64,000 nt of DNA from Parerythrobacter lutipelagi (GTDB lineage Bacteria > Pseudomonadota > Alphaproteobacteria > Sphingomonadales > Sphingomonadaceae). A program made the position numbers and the translations under genes. The DNA lies in NCBI RefSeq assembly GCF_005434975.1, contig NZ_SKCJ01000002.1:248001-312000 (forward strand), written 5' to 3'. This document shows, piece by piece, positions 25,384 to 34,535 of this stretch; position 1 is the stretch's first letter, and each line of letters begins with the position of its first letter. The notes beneath the pieces were generated by a model that made no database searches, was not told the DNA's origin, and saw only the letters and a list, made by a program, of their open reading frames with translations.

Positions 25384-26568
25384 TCAGAATGCCGAAATGC
25401 CCGTTACCGCGCGGCCCAGGATCAGCGCGTGGACATCATGCGTGCCTTCGTAGGTGTTGACCGTTTCCAGATTCACCATGTGACGGATTACCTGATACTC
25501 GCCGCTGATCCCGTTGCCGCCATGCATATCGCGGGCATGGCGTGCGATATCGAGCGCTTTGCCAACATTGTTACGCTTGACGATGCTGATCATGTCGGGT
25601 GCGAACCTGCCTTCATCCATCAACCGACCGACACGCAGTGATGACTGCAGGCCCATGGCGATGTCTGTCATCATGTTGGCCAGCTTGAGCTGGTAAATCT
25701 GCTTGCTGGCGAGGGGCACTCCGAACTGGTGCCGGTCGAGCCCGTACTGGCGCGCTGCGTGCATGCAAAACTCCGCCGCGCCCAGTGCGCCCCAGCTGAT
25801 GCCGTATCGTGCCCGGTTAAGGCAGCCGAAGGGCCCTTTGAGGCCCTGCACATCGGGCAGCAAGGCGTCGCCGCCCACCTTGACCTCGTCCATCACGATC
25901 ATGCCGGTGGTCGATGCGCGCAAGCTCAGCTTGCCTTCGATTTTCGGGGCGGAGAGGCCTTGCATCCCCTTTTCGAGAATAAAGCCGCGAATGCCGCCGC
26001 CGTGTTCCTCGCTTTTCGCCCAGACGACAAATACGTCGGCAAATGGCGCGTTGGAAATCCAGGTTTTCGAACCGGAGATCACGTAACCGTCGCCGTTCTT
26101 CTTCGCGACGGTTTTCATGCCCGCCGGGTCAGATCCGGCGTCCGGCTCCGTCAGGCCGAAGCACCCGATCAGATCGCCCGAAGCAAGACCGGGCAGGTAT
26201 TTACGGCGCTGCTCTTCCGAGCCGTAGGCGTGGATCGGATACATCACGAGGCTCGACTGGACCGAGGCCATCGAGCGATAGCCGCTGTCCACCCGCTCGA
26301 TCTCGCGAGCGATCAGGCCGTAGGCGACATAGCCAGCGCCCGCGCCGCCATATTCCTCCGGCACGGTCGCGCCGAGCAATCCGGCCTGGCCCATCAAGGG
26401 GAACAGTTCGGGCGCATCAATCTCGTTGGCGAAGCCATCGATGACCCGCGGCTGAAGCTCGCTCTGCGCAAAGCCGTGTGCGGCGTCGCGGATCATCCGC
26501 TCTTCCTCTGTCAGCTGACTCTCGAGGTCGAACGGGTCTTCCCAGTTGAACGGCACCATTCCGGCCAT
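25384..26568 (-). CDS. gcdH: Glutaryl-CoA dehydrogenase (acyl-CoA dehydrogenase family)
   Basis: An FAD-dependent enzyme that oxidises and decarboxylates glutaryl-CoA to crotonyl-CoA in lysine/tryptophan breakdown. It is 394 residues, with AGGAG before the ATG. Family markers: [17 protein letters not shown], the flavin-contacting [43 protein letters not shown] and the catalytic base Glu374 in TYEGTHD. The [20 protein letters not shown] closing block is characteristic of glutaryl-CoA dehydrogenase within the superfamily. It is monocistronic as far as seen, with 73 bases separating it from the next gene. Confidence 0.9.
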   Translation of the reverse strand: MAGMVPFNWEDPFDLESQLTEEERMIRDAAHGFAQSELQPRVIDGFANEIDAPELFPLMGQAGLLGATVPEEYGGAGAGYVAYGLIAREIERVDSGYRSMASVQSSLVMYPIHAYGSEEQRRKYLPGLASGDLIGCFGLTEPDAGSDPAGMKTVAKKNGDGYVISGSKTWISNAPFADVFVVWAKSEEHGGGIRGFILEKGMQGLSAPKIEGKLSLRASTTGMIVMDEVKVGGDALLPDVQGLKGPFGCLNRARYGISWGALGAAEFCMHAARQYGLDRHQFGVPLASKQIYQLKLANMMTDIAMGLQSSLRVGRLMDEGRFAPDMISIVKRNNVGKALDIARHARDMHGGNGISGEYQVIRHMVNLETVNTYEGTHDVHALILGRAVTGISAF

Positions 26569-26641
26569 TGGTTACTCCTGAAACTATTTTTTGCCGCAAT
26601 GCCGATTTGCATCGACCGGGGCAACCTTGGATTGGTCTGGA

Positions 26642-27085
26642 TTACGCTGTCTGGCGGGTAAAGGTCACGTATTCTTTTTCTTCGCAGTGACCAGTGACCC
26701 ATGTGCGCCCTGACTTGAGCCAGGCATGAAATTCGCGGGTTTCCTCAGCGGCTCGCCTGGTGCCGATGTAGAGTTGCGTCTCGACCCCCCGCCGCTTGAG
26801 CATCCAGCGCGCGGCGAGCGCCTGCGGCAGGCAAACCAGCTCTACCGGGGCGTTGCGTACCGCGCGTCCAACGGAGCGAGCCACCAGGCGCACCGCAGCG
26901 CGCTCCTTCTGCGTCAGGACCGGCAATTGACCCTTCGCCTCGACCCCGTCGGCAATTTGATCGCGCCAGTGCTTCACCGGCACCAGAAGGACCAGCAGGC
27001 GCGCCCATGCCAGACAGGCCGCAGCTTCGATCCAGCCCAGCCATTCGCTGGCGGGCATGCGGGCCATGGTCTGAAGTTTGGACAT
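26642..27085 (-). CDS. Lasso-peptide B2-type (transglutaminase-like) protease
   Basis: A 147-residue protein of the lasso peptide biosynthesis B2 family (transglutaminase-like cysteine protease), which cuts leader from core in lasso precursors. The nucleophile Cys85 lies in ELVCLPQALAARWMLKRRG, and the catalytic His120 in EFHAWL. The third residue, often Asp in VVND-like sequences, is here within TWVTGH, a variant I recall in other B2 proteins. It starts 12 bases after the acs stop, so it probably belongs to the acs transcript, and it has a weak ribosome site. There is no precursor or cyclase gene nearby, but a lasso cluster lacking its own B2 lies 17 kb away at 43.7-51.4 kb. That this protein serves it is a hypothesis. 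Confidence 0.82.
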   Translation of the reverse strand: MSKLQTMARMPASEWLGWIEAAACLAWARLLVLLVPVKHWRDQIADGVEAKGQLPVLTQKERAAVRLVARSVGRAVRNAPVELVCLPQALAARWMLKRRGVETQLYIGTRRAAEETREFHAWLKSGRTWVTGHCEEKEYVTFTRQTA

Positions 27086-27097
27086 GGGGTGACCGCT

Positions 27098-29050
27098 CTA
27101 CCCGGGACGGTTGGCGAGCAGGTCGTCAACCACTGCCGGATCGGCGAGCGTCGAGGTGTCACCCAGATTGCCGGTATCGTTTTCGGCAATCTTGCGCAGA
27201 ATGCGGCGCATGATCTTGCCGCTGCGGGTCTTGGGCAGGCCGGGCGCGAACTGGATTACGTCCGGAGTTGCGATCGGTCCGATTTCCTTGCGCACCCACC
27301 GCACCAGCTCGTTGCGCAATTCCTCATTGTCATCCGTGCCGGCGTTGGTTGTGACATACGCATAAATACCCTGCCCCTTGATGTCATGCGGCATCCCGAC
27401 AACTGCGGCTTCGGCGACGGAGGGATGTTCCACGAGTGCGCTTTCCACTTCGGCGGTTCCCATTCGGTGACCAGAGACATTGATTACGTCATCGATGCGG
27501 CCGGTGATCCAATAATATCCGTCCTCGTCGCGGCGGCATCCGTCGCCGGTGAAGTAATAGCCCTTGTATTGGCTGAAATAGGTTTCGAAGAAGCGCTGAT
27601 GGTCGCCATAGACGGTGCGCATCTGGCCCGGCCAGCTGTCCGTAATGACCAACGCGCCAGAGATCGCTCCGTCAAGCAACGTCCCCTTTTCCGGATCGAC
27701 CAGCGCCGGTTTGACGCCGAACATCGGCTTGGATGCGCTGCCGGGCTTGAGGTCGGTCGCGCCGGGCAGAGGAGTGATCATCGCCCCGCCGGTCTCGGTC
27801 TGCCACCACGTGTCGACGATCGGGCAACGCCGTTCCCCCACCACGCGGTGATACCAGTCCCACGCCTCGGGATTGATCGGTTCGCCAACCGAGCCAAGCA
27901 GCCTGAGGGACCGGCGGCTGGTCTTCGTGACCCACTCATCCCCTTCGCGCATCAATGCGCGCAGCGCAGTCGGGGCGGCATAGAAAATCTCGACGTCGTA
28001 TTTGTCGATCACCTGCCAGAAACGCGAGTGATCGGGATAGTTTGGCACGCCCTCGAACATGACCTGTGTCGCGCCATTGATCAGCGGCGCGTAGACGACA
28101 TAGCTGTGCCCGGTGACCCAGCCGACATCGGCGGCACACCAGTACACCGGGCCGTTGCCGTTCTCGTCGAGCCGGTAATCGAACACATATTCATGCGTCA
28201 TGCTGGTCCACACGGCGTAGCCGCCGGTGGTGTGCAGCACGCCCTTGGGCTTGCCGGTCGAGCCTGAGGTATAAAGGATGAACAGCGGGTCTTCCGCGTC
28301 CATTGCTTCGGGCTGACATTCGGCCGGTTGGCCAGACACTGCTGCAGCCCACCCTATGTCGCGGCCTTCGGCCATCGGTACGTCAGCGCCGGTATGGGCC
28401 AGCACAATAACGGTATCGACTGAGACTTTCTCCAGTGCGGCATCGACATTGGCTTTCAGCGGAACTTTCTTGCCCCCGCGCAGACCCTCGTCTGCGGTCA
28501 GCACGATGTTCGATTGGCAGTCCTCGATCCGTCCTGCGAGCGCATCCGGCGAGAAGCCTGCGAACACCACGGAATGCACCGCGCCGATGCGGGCGCAGGC
28601 GAGCATCGCCATGGCGGCTTCCGGGACCATCGGCAGATAGATGGTGACGCGGTCACCCTTGGCCACACCGCGTTCCTTCAGCGCATTGGCCAGTTTGCAG
28701 ACTTCGGCATGCAGTTCGCGGTAGGTCAGCTTGCGCGATGGGCTGGAGGGATCATCCGGCTCCCACAGGATCGCGACGCGCTCGCCGTGTTCGGCGAGAT
28801 GCCGGTCGAGAGCGTTGGCGCAGATGTTGAGTTTGCCGCCTTCGAACCACCGGATGTGGAAATCGTCCTTGTCGAAAGACGTGTCCTTGACTGAATGGAA
28901 AGGCTCTATCCAGTCGATCCGCTGCGACTGCTCTCGCCAGAAGGCGTCGACATCTTCTATGGAACGACGATAGAGATCCTCGTAGCTGCGCGCATCGACC
29001 AGCGCATTTTTCGCCCATTCGGACGGTACCGGAAAGAGCTCATCGCTCAT
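27098..29050 (-). CDS. acs: Acetyl-CoA synthetase
   Basis: Activates acetate to acetyl-CoA via acetyl-AMP. It has about 650 residues of an AMP-forming ligase with the P-loop [14 protein letters not shown], the core [13 protein letters not shown], and [20 protein letters not shown]. Near the C-terminus is [11 protein letters not shown], whose Lys is the conserved catalytic and acetylation site. Two adjacent ATG codons (29053 and 29050) are possible; GGGAG spacing slightly favours 29050. The B2-type protease gene follows 12 bases after the stop, an unusual operon partner for acs. Confidence 0.97.
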   Translation of the reverse strand: MSDELFPVPSEWAKNALVDARSYEDLYRRSIEDVDAFWREQSQRIDWIEPFHSVKDTSFDKDDFHIRWFEGGKLNICANALDRHLAEHGERVAILWEPDDPSSPSRKLTYRELHAEVCKLANALKERGVAKGDRVTIYLPMVPEAAMAMLACARIGAVHSVVFAGFSPDALAGRIEDCQSNIVLTADEGLRGGKKVPLKANVDAALEKVSVDTVIVLAHTGADVPMAEGRDIGWAAAVSGQPAECQPEAMDAEDPLFILYTSGSTGKPKGVLHTTGGYAVWTSMTHEYVFDYRLDENGNGPVYWCAADVGWVTGHSYVVYAPLINGATQVMFEGVPNYPDHSRFWQVIDKYDVEIFYAAPTALRALMREGDEWVTKTSRRSLRLLGSVGEPINPEAWDWYHRVVGERRCPIVDTWWQTETGGAMITPLPGATDLKPGSASKPMFGVKPALVDPEKGTLLDGAISGALVITDSWPGQMRTVYGDHQRFFETYFSQYKGYYFTGDGCRRDEDGYYWITGRIDDVINVSGHRMGTAEVESALVEHPSVAEAAVVGMPHDIKGQGIYAYVTTNAGTDDNEELRNELVRWVRKEIGPIATPDVIQFAPGLPKTRSGKIMRRILRKIAENDTGNLGDTSTLADPAVVDDLLANRPG

Positions 29051-29125
29051 CATCTACTCCCAACAGAATGTCACATTCGGGAATAGAACACCGGACTTTG
29101 GAAGGCCAGAGCTTCGTCTGACTGG

Positions 29126-29482
29126 TCAGGCTGCGAGTGCTTCCTGGACCCGTTCTATCATCTGGCCCGGCGGGCAAGGCTTGGTGCACGCGGTCGCCTC
29201 GGGGAAACGATCCTGCATCTCGGCGACAGTGAAATGGCCCGAATGGAATATCACCGGGACATTTTCCGCCATCAGCTTTTCAGCCAGTGCGAAGGACTCG
29301 CCATCGCGCAGGTTCACATCGAGAATGGCAATGTCGGGCCTGTTCTTTTGCACCGCAAGCATAGCGGAAGAAAGATCCGCGTGGGGTCCTTCGATCTCGC
29401 AGCCCGCTTCGGCAATTGTATCGCACAGATCCATCGCGACGATAAACTCGTCTTCGGCTACCAATACCCTCGGCTTGTTCAC
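29126..29482 (-). CDS. Single-domain response regulator (receiver only)
   Basis: A 118-residue CheY-like receiver with no output domain. GTG at 29482 is chosen because GGAG lies 7 bases upstream and the receiver fold starts at once (NKPRVLVAEDEFIV). The acidic pocket is at Glu10-Asp11, the phosphoacceptor is Asp55 in AILDVNL, and the conserved Lys sits in CTKPCPPG. It is likely phosphorylated by a histidine kinase encoded elsewhere, many sphingomonad kinases of the HWE type having such partners. It is separated from acs by 75 bases. Confidence 0.85.
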   Translation of the reverse strand: MNKPRVLVAEDEFIVAMDLCDTIAEAGCEIEGPHADLSSAMLAVQKNRPDIAILDVNLRDGESFALAEKLMAENVPVIFHSGHFTVAEMQDRFPEATACTKPCPPGQMIERVQEALAA

Positions 29483-29552
29483 TTCGCTTCTCCAATCCGC
29501 ACCAACCCTATCATTTATCAATGTGGCGGTGGCGGTTCGGTTCCCGTAGGGG

Positions 29553-30203
29553 TCAGAGCTTGCCGAATTGCCCTTCGTAAGCGGCGGTATCACCAGCGGA
29601 AAGCAAGCGCGCCTGTTCGACCCAGCTATCGCGCATGATGCGGCCTTCGAACCGGCCAAGCTGCGCATCAATGCGAGTGATGTCTTCCGCGCTCCAGCCG
29701 GCAATCTGCTCGAAACTGGTTACCCCGAGCGAGTTCAACAAATCGCGCAACTTGGGCCCCACGCCCTTGATCCGGGTGAGATCGTCGGTTTCATCATCCA
29801 GTGCTGGATCGTCCTGCGCCGGCTTGGTCTCAGCCGCCGTGTCGTGCATTTCCTGCATCGCTTCGCGCGCGGAACCGGGCGCCCCGGCTTCTGCGTCGGC
29901 CTCGGCGCTGGCATGCGCTGCAACATCCAGATTGGCAGCGGCAGAAACCTTGCCGGGTGCAACTTCGGCGATTTGCTGTGCTCTGGGTTCCGGTTGCGGA
30001 TCGGTCGATCCCGCCGCAGCGGCGGGCGCGTCGATCAAGGCCTGATTGCGCGCTGCGGGACCTTTGCCCGCGTCAAGCACATCACTGGTGTCGATATCGA
30101 CCTTTGCCTTGCGGGTCGCGAAAAATACGAACCATGCGACAGCGATGCCGATAAACAGGGCAACAAGGATGATGGGCCAGTTGGCTGCAATAAGTTCATT
30201 CAT
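29553..30203 (-). CDS. Membrane-anchored helix-hairpin-helix protein
   Basis: A 216-residue protein. An N-terminal membrane helix (WPIILVALFIGIAVAWFVFF) is followed by a long Ala/Glu/Pro-rich disordered linker (about 35-140) and a C-terminal helix-hairpin-helix domain (LTRIKGVGPKLRDLLNSLGV through AQLGRFEGRIMRDSWVEQA). The domain resembles the DUF4332-like HhH modules that often end membrane proteins in alphaproteobacteria; it may bind nucleic acid or mediate assembly. An AGGAAG site precedes the ATG. It is downstream of a 33-codon membrane gene and an OmpA gene, probably in one operon. Confidence 0.78.
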   Translation of the reverse strand: MNELIAANWPIILVALFIGIAVAWFVFFATRKAKVDIDTSDVLDAGKGPAARNQALIDAPAAAAGSTDPQPEPRAQQIAEVAPGKVSAAANLDVAAHASAEADAEAGAPGSAREAMQEMHDTAAETKPAQDDPALDDETDDLTRIKGVGPKLRDLLNSLGVTSFEQIAGWSAEDITRIDAQLGRFEGRIMRDSWVEQARLLSAGDTAAYEGQFGKL

Positions 30204-30213
30204 ACAATTCTTC

Positions 30214-30315
30214 CTAGTCTGGTTCCGACGATCGGCCCCACAGGGCCCATCCCAGAGTCAGGCCGATGCCATAGGCAACCAGCGCGAGAACAGCGACTTC
30301 ATAGGCTATCGGCAT
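30214..30315 (-). CDS. Small membrane protein, 33 residues
   Basis: A very short gene between the OmpA-type gene and the HhH gene. Its ATG comes one base after the OmpA stop (TGACATG), and it ends 10 bases before the HhH start. The product is one hydrophobic helix (AYEVAVLALVAYGIGLTLGW) followed by a polar end, ALWGRSSEPD. Position, spacing and the clean membrane helix support a real coupled gene. Function unknown. Confidence 0.65.
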   Translation of the reverse strand: MPIAYEVAVLALVAYGIGLTLGWALWGRSSEPD

Positions 30316-30316
30316 G

Positions 30317-31060
30317 TCAGCGGGCCCCCGGCGTGTCGACCGGTGTCGGTTTGAGCGGCACGGTCGAAATGACTGAGAACTCGATCCGCCGGTTTGCCGG
30401 ATCGGACGGTGCGAGGCCTTCGACCGGCTCTTGCGAACCGATCCCTCGGGCTCGCAACCCGTCGCGCGGGATGCCGGCCCGGACCAGCGCTTCGCGCACC
30501 GCACGGGCGCGTTCGAGCGAAAGTTCCAGATTGCCCGGTTCAGGGCCGGATTTGTCGGTGTGCCCGGTTATGGCGATAATGCTCCCGAGGCACGGACGCA
30601 GAGCTGCCGCCACTTCGTCGATCAACTCGCGGCTGGCGGGTTCTATTTCGGAAGAGGATTCCTCGAAACGGATCGTACGCGCACGGAGCAGAGCTTCGAC
30701 ATCGTCCTGACAATGGGTTGGCGCGAACTCCAGCTCGTCGCTCTCCGCTTGCACGGTGCCGTCTATCCAGTTGACTCCGCCCACTCCGCTTATGGCGGCA
30801 ACTGCTCTGGCTGCTGCCGCGCGTTTGCCTTCGTCGAGATCTTCACCGTCGCTCAGAATCGCATGGCGCGTCGGCATGTCTGAAGAACCGAGGCCGAAAT
30901 CTGCAGAAACGGCTGGGGCGCCTGCTTGATCGAGTGCCGCACGGGCTTTGTTCGCAAGCAGTTCGGCCAGGACATCGTCGCGCGACTGCGCAAACAGCAG
31001 ACTACCGGATATGACGATCAAGGCGCCGGCGAGAATTCCGATCGATGGACGAAGCTGCAT
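30317..31060 (-). CDS. OmpA-family protein
   Basis: A 247-residue envelope protein. An N-terminal hydrophobic signal or anchor (ILAGALIVISGSLLFAQ) is followed by a BON-like region (residues about 60-110, with AISGVGGVNWIDGTV). The C-terminal OmpA peptidoglycan-binding domain carries the ITGHTDKSGPEPGN and LSLERARAVREALVRAGIP signatures and GSQEPVEG...NRRIEFSV. It probably links membrane and peptidoglycan. It is the first gene of a run with the 33-residue membrane protein and the HhH membrane protein. Confidence 0.85.
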   Translation of the reverse strand: MQLRPSIGILAGALIVISGSLLFAQSRDDVLAELLANKARAALDQAGAPAVSADFGLGSSDMPTRHAILSDGEDLDEGKRAAAARAVAAISGVGGVNWIDGTVQAESDELEFAPTHCQDDVEALLRARTIRFEESSSEIEPASRELIDEVAAALRPCLGSIIAITGHTDKSGPEPGNLELSLERARAVREALVRAGIPRDGLRARGIGSQEPVEGLAPSDPANRRIEFSVISTVPLKPTPVDTPGAR

Positions 31061-31115
31061 GACTGCTCCTTAGCCATGCAGTGTCCTGCCGCAAAGGGGG
31101 CGATTGCGGCTTTCG

Positions 31116-32888
31116 TCAGCCGCCGAGTTCGCGACCCTCAAGACCGTCCGCCACGCCGACCAGCTTGCGAAACTGCTGGCGGTAGAAGTCCCCCTGACCA
31201 CCCGACAGTGCTTCGATGTCGCGGAAACTGTATTCGCCGAGCAAATTGTCGGCCCGCAGCTTCTGACCGAAGGCGGCAACGGCAACCGCGAAAGCGAAAT
31301 CGCCGCGCGGCGATGATGCATTGGCCAGCCGCGAAGCCGGCACGATGGTGGTGATGAGTTTCGAGGTATCTTCGTCGGGCAGCTTGTAGCGCAGTTTGAC
31401 AAAGGCCGCTTCGCTCGATCTCTCGCGTGCGGTGCTGGAAACCGGGGTTTCGTAGCGACGCTGCTCGATCCAGCCGGTCATGCCGGCAGGGACGATTTCA
31501 TAGATTGCGGTCACCTGATGGCCTGCGCCGATATCGCCCGCATCGACCTTGTCATTGTTGAAGTCTTCTTCGCGCAGCGCGCGGTTTTCATAGCCGATCA
31601 GGCGGTACTGGCTGACCACTGCGGGGTTGAACTCGACCTGGATTTTCACATCCTTGGCAATGGTGAAGATGGTCGATCCCATTTCCTCGCCCAGCACTTT
31701 GCGGGCTTCCAGCGCGCTGTCGATATAGGCGTAATTGCCGTTACCCTTGTTCGCGAGTTGCTCCATCAGGGCTTCATTGTAATTCCCGGTACCGAAACCG
31801 AGCGTGGTCAAGGTGATCCCGCTAGCGCGCTTCTTCTCGATCATCTCGACCAGCATGTCGCGGTCGGACAGGCCGACATTGAAATCGCCGTCGGTAGCGA
31901 GGATCACACGGTTGACGCCGCCATCGATCTTGTTCGCTTCGGCAATGCGATAGGCCAGTTCGATACCCGCTCCGCCAGCGGTCGATCCGCCTGCGCTGAG
32001 ATCGTTGATTGCGTTGCGAATCTCGGACGGACTGCTGGTCGGCTCCAGCACCAGGCCTGCCGCGCCCGCGTAGACGACGATCGAGACCTTGTCCTTGCTT
32101 GTCAGCTGGTTGGCGAGGCCGAGCATTGCGGTCTTGACCAGCGGCAGCTTGTCCGGACTGTTCATCGAGCCCGAGACATCGAGCAGGAAGACGAGGTTTG
32201 CCGGCGGGCGGCTGTCCTGCGGGAGGTCATAGCCGCGCAGGCCAATCCGCATCAGCCGTGTGTCCGGGTTCCACGGCGTAACCGCAAGATCGGTCGAAAC
32301 GCTGAACGGTGTTTCGCGCGTGTCGGGCCGGTCGTAATCATATCGGAAATAATTGATCAGTTCCTCGGTCCGCACCGATGCCCGCGGTGGCATCTGACCT
32401 TGAGTGAGAAAACGCCGCGCGTTGGCGTAGGCGCCGGTGTCGACATCGACCGAGAAAGTCGAAACCGGTTCCGCCGCAGCGATCTTGACCGGCGAGATTT
32501 CCTCGCCGTCGTACTGCTCGCGCCCGGGGTCGGTTGCAACGACAACGGGCGGCACGAAATAGCGATAGCCCGGCTCGACCGGTTGTCCGGCCTGGTCAAC
32601 GGGCACGACCTGAGGCAGACCGTTGACGACGTTCTCGACATTGACCGTTCCGGACAGTGCGAACTCATCTGCCTCGACGACCGCTATCGGCGCCGCACTG
32701 GCAAACTGCCGGTCGCCGCCAACCCGCGATCCGGTGACGACAATTTTCGACGGTGGAGGAGAGCTGGGAGGATACGGCTTCGCCGCCTGTTCTCTTTCGG
32801 TAGATGCCACACCCGGCGTTTGGCTTGTGGCGCAACCGACAACCAATGCACCCATCGAAACAGCGAAAAAAAGGCGTCCCACCTGCAT
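31116..32888 (-). CDS. VWA-domain lipoprotein with TonB-plug-like N-terminal segment
   Basis: A 590-residue lipoprotein (signal ending VVGC, Cys19) with an AGGGAG site. After a Pro/Ser linker comes KIVVTGSRVGG...AAPIAVVEADEFALSGTVNVENVVNGLPQVV (about residues 48-95), which closely resembles the plug of TonB-dependent receptors although no beta-barrel follows. The middle matches the YfbK-type N-terminal region (FSVDVDTGAYANARRFL). The von Willebrand A domain has a complete MIDAS start, DVSGSMNSPDK, and ATDGDFNVG. A C-terminal domain of the DUF3520 type closes the protein. It probably mediates metal-dependent protein binding in the periplasm or at the surface. The plug-like segment is the odd feature. 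Confidence 0.87.
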   Translation of the reverse strand: MQVGRLFFAVSMGALVVGCATSQTPGVASTEREQAAKPYPPSSPPPSKIVVTGSRVGGDRQFASAAPIAVVEADEFALSGTVNVENVVNGLPQVVPVDQAGQPVEPGYRYFVPPVVVATDPGREQYDGEEISPVKIAAAEPVSTFSVDVDTGAYANARRFLTQGQMPPRASVRTEELINYFRYDYDRPDTRETPFSVSTDLAVTPWNPDTRLMRIGLRGYDLPQDSRPPANLVFLLDVSGSMNSPDKLPLVKTAMLGLANQLTSKDKVSIVVYAGAAGLVLEPTSSPSEIRNAINDLSAGGSTAGGAGIELAYRIAEANKIDGGVNRVILATDGDFNVGLSDRDMLVEMIEKKRASGITLTTLGFGTGNYNEALMEQLANKGNGNYAYIDSALEARKVLGEEMGSTIFTIAKDVKIQVEFNPAVVSQYRLIGYENRALREEDFNNDKVDAGDIGAGHQVTAIYEIVPAGMTGWIEQRRYETPVSSTARERSSEAAFVKLRYKLPDEDTSKLITTIVPASRLANASSPRGDFAFAVAVAAFGQKLRADNLLGEYSFRDIEALSGGQGDFYRQQFRKLVGVADGLEGRELGG

Positions 32889-32993
32889 AGTATCACTCCC
32901 TTGTCAGTCCCGGCATGTAACATCGTCTCATGCCGTGAATGCCGACTGAACGTTTTGTACAGACGACGGATTGCCAACATTGAGGAGTGGCTT

Positions 32994-34526
32994 TCAGGAG
33001 GGGGCTGATGCGCCAAGGTTCTTGCGGAAGAGCACGCGGTCATCGGGGCCGAATCCCTTGTGCCAGATGACATAGCCATAGACCGCGAGGATCGTCGGAA
33101 TGCCGATCAGCAGCTCGATCCACTCAGGCAGCAGGGTGAAGGCAAAGCCGACGACCACAGCAGGGCCGGTCGCCCAGACCAGCCCCCAGCGCAGATTGCT
33201 TACGGGGGCCTTGAGCAGTTTTTTCAGAAGCAGCGCCTTGATCAGACTCGACGCGCCGAGCGAGAGCAACAGGGCCGCTGCAGCACCCGCTGCGTTGAAT
33301 CCTTCATCGAAGCCGAAATGATCGACCAGCATGATCAGCACGATAGTGAGCGCACCCTGCAAGGTAATGATAGCGATGGAGATCGCGAGATTTCGTTTCT
33401 TCGCGATATAGACGAGCACGCCCTCGGAGACGACGGCCATCGAGGCGACAACTTCCGCCATCAGCAGCAGCGCGAGCGCGCCGGTCCCGCCAACAATTGC
33501 CGGTCCGCCCAGGCCCATCACTGCTTCGCCCGGTATGGCTAGGGCCAGCGCGATGCCGATTTGCAAGGCGATAATCCAGAACCCGACCTGCCGGACCTGA
33601 CTGGCGATGGCGCCGAGGTTTCCCGTCTTCAGGTTCTTGGTGATGACCGGTGCCAGAATCGGCTCGAAACTGCTTTTCAGTTTCTGTGGCAAGCTCGCCA
33701 CCTCCTTGGCGAAGAAGTAGATCGCGACCGCGGTTGGGGAGGTAAACTGACCGAGCAGGAACACATCGAGCAGCCGCGTCCCGCGTTCGATCACATCGGC
33801 CCCGACCAGTGGCAGCGCGCGCAAGGTCATCTTGCCAAGGTAACGGGGGCGCGGCCGCCAGCCGCTGGGGAGACCATAGGTGCGCAGGAATGGCCATGCG
33901 GCGGTCAGCAGCCCGGCGTAAATCGAAGCAAGAAAGGCGAGGGTCAGACCGCCGTCGCTGATCGCTGGAATGAAAAAGAACGCTCCTGCGGCTATCGAGC
34001 GGGTCCAAGGCTCGACCACCGCTCGGGTGCGGACAGTGGTGGCGATGTCATAGCGATACGCCTGCGCAGCAAGCAGGATCTCGGTCAGTGCAAACGCCGG
34101 AATCGCTGCCACGATCCAGATATCGTAATCGCTGCTTGTCCCGCTCGGGAACATGAGCACCGGAAAAGCCAGCAAGACGCCAATCGTCACCGATGAAAAA
34201 AGAAGCGAGGCCAGCATTCCGTCGAACACCAGATTGGCCGGTGAGCCTCCGTCCGCATCCGCGCCTTCGCTCAACCGCTGAGCCAGTCCGCGTTTCTCGC
34301 CCATGGCGCAGATCAGCGCCATGATCTCGATGATGACGATCGCAGGCACGAACCGGCCCATATCCTCGACGCCGTAGAGCCGGTATCCGATAAACAGGAA
34401 GGGCACATTGCCGAGCAAGCGAATGAAAAAGCCCATAGTGTTGTCACGCCCGCCCTTGGCGAGCGTGGCCATATCGTCGCCGCCCTTTGCGGGCTCGGGA
34501 CCGTCCGGCTGCGTGGGGATGCTCAA
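32994..34526 (-). CDS. Polysaccharide/lipid flippase (MOP superfamily)
   Basis: A 510-residue membrane protein with about 12-14 hydrophobic helices in the pattern of Wzx/MurJ-like oligosaccharide flippases (LLGNVPFLFIGYRLYGVEDMGRFV opening, ATAVAIYFFAKEVASLPQKL-like middle). It likely moves lipid-linked sugars across the inner membrane. The open frame begins with TTG at 34526, 9 bases after the gpsA stop; an in-frame ATG at 34472 is an alternative, and neither has a strong ribosome site. It is the last gene of the tsaD-gpsA-flippase series. The substrate is unknown. Confidence 0.8.
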   Translation of the reverse strand: MSIPTQPDGPEPAKGGDDMATLAKGGRDNTMGFFIRLLGNVPFLFIGYRLYGVEDMGRFVPAIVIIEIMALICAMGEKRGLAQRLSEGADADGGSPANLVFDGMLASLLFSSVTIGVLLAFPVLMFPSGTSSDYDIWIVAAIPAFALTEILLAAQAYRYDIATTVRTRAVVEPWTRSIAAGAFFFIPAISDGGLTLAFLASIYAGLLTAAWPFLRTYGLPSGWRPRPRYLGKMTLRALPLVGADVIERGTRLLDVFLLGQFTSPTAVAIYFFAKEVASLPQKLKSSFEPILAPVITKNLKTGNLGAIASQVRQVGFWIIALQIGIALALAIPGEAVMGLGGPAIVGGTGALALLLMAEVVASMAVVSEGVLVYIAKKRNLAISIAIITLQGALTIVLIMLVDHFGFDEGFNAAGAAAALLLSLGASSLIKALLLKKLLKAPVSNLRWGLVWATGPAVVVGFAFTLLPEWIELLIGIPTILAVYGYVIWHKGFGPDDRVLFRKNLGASAPS

Positions 34527-34535
34527 GCTGACAAC

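Noticed and set aside
26726-28267. 513-codon plus-strand frame across acs and the B2 gene
   Set aside because: Antisense to two genes with conserved catalytic motifs; no family features of its own.
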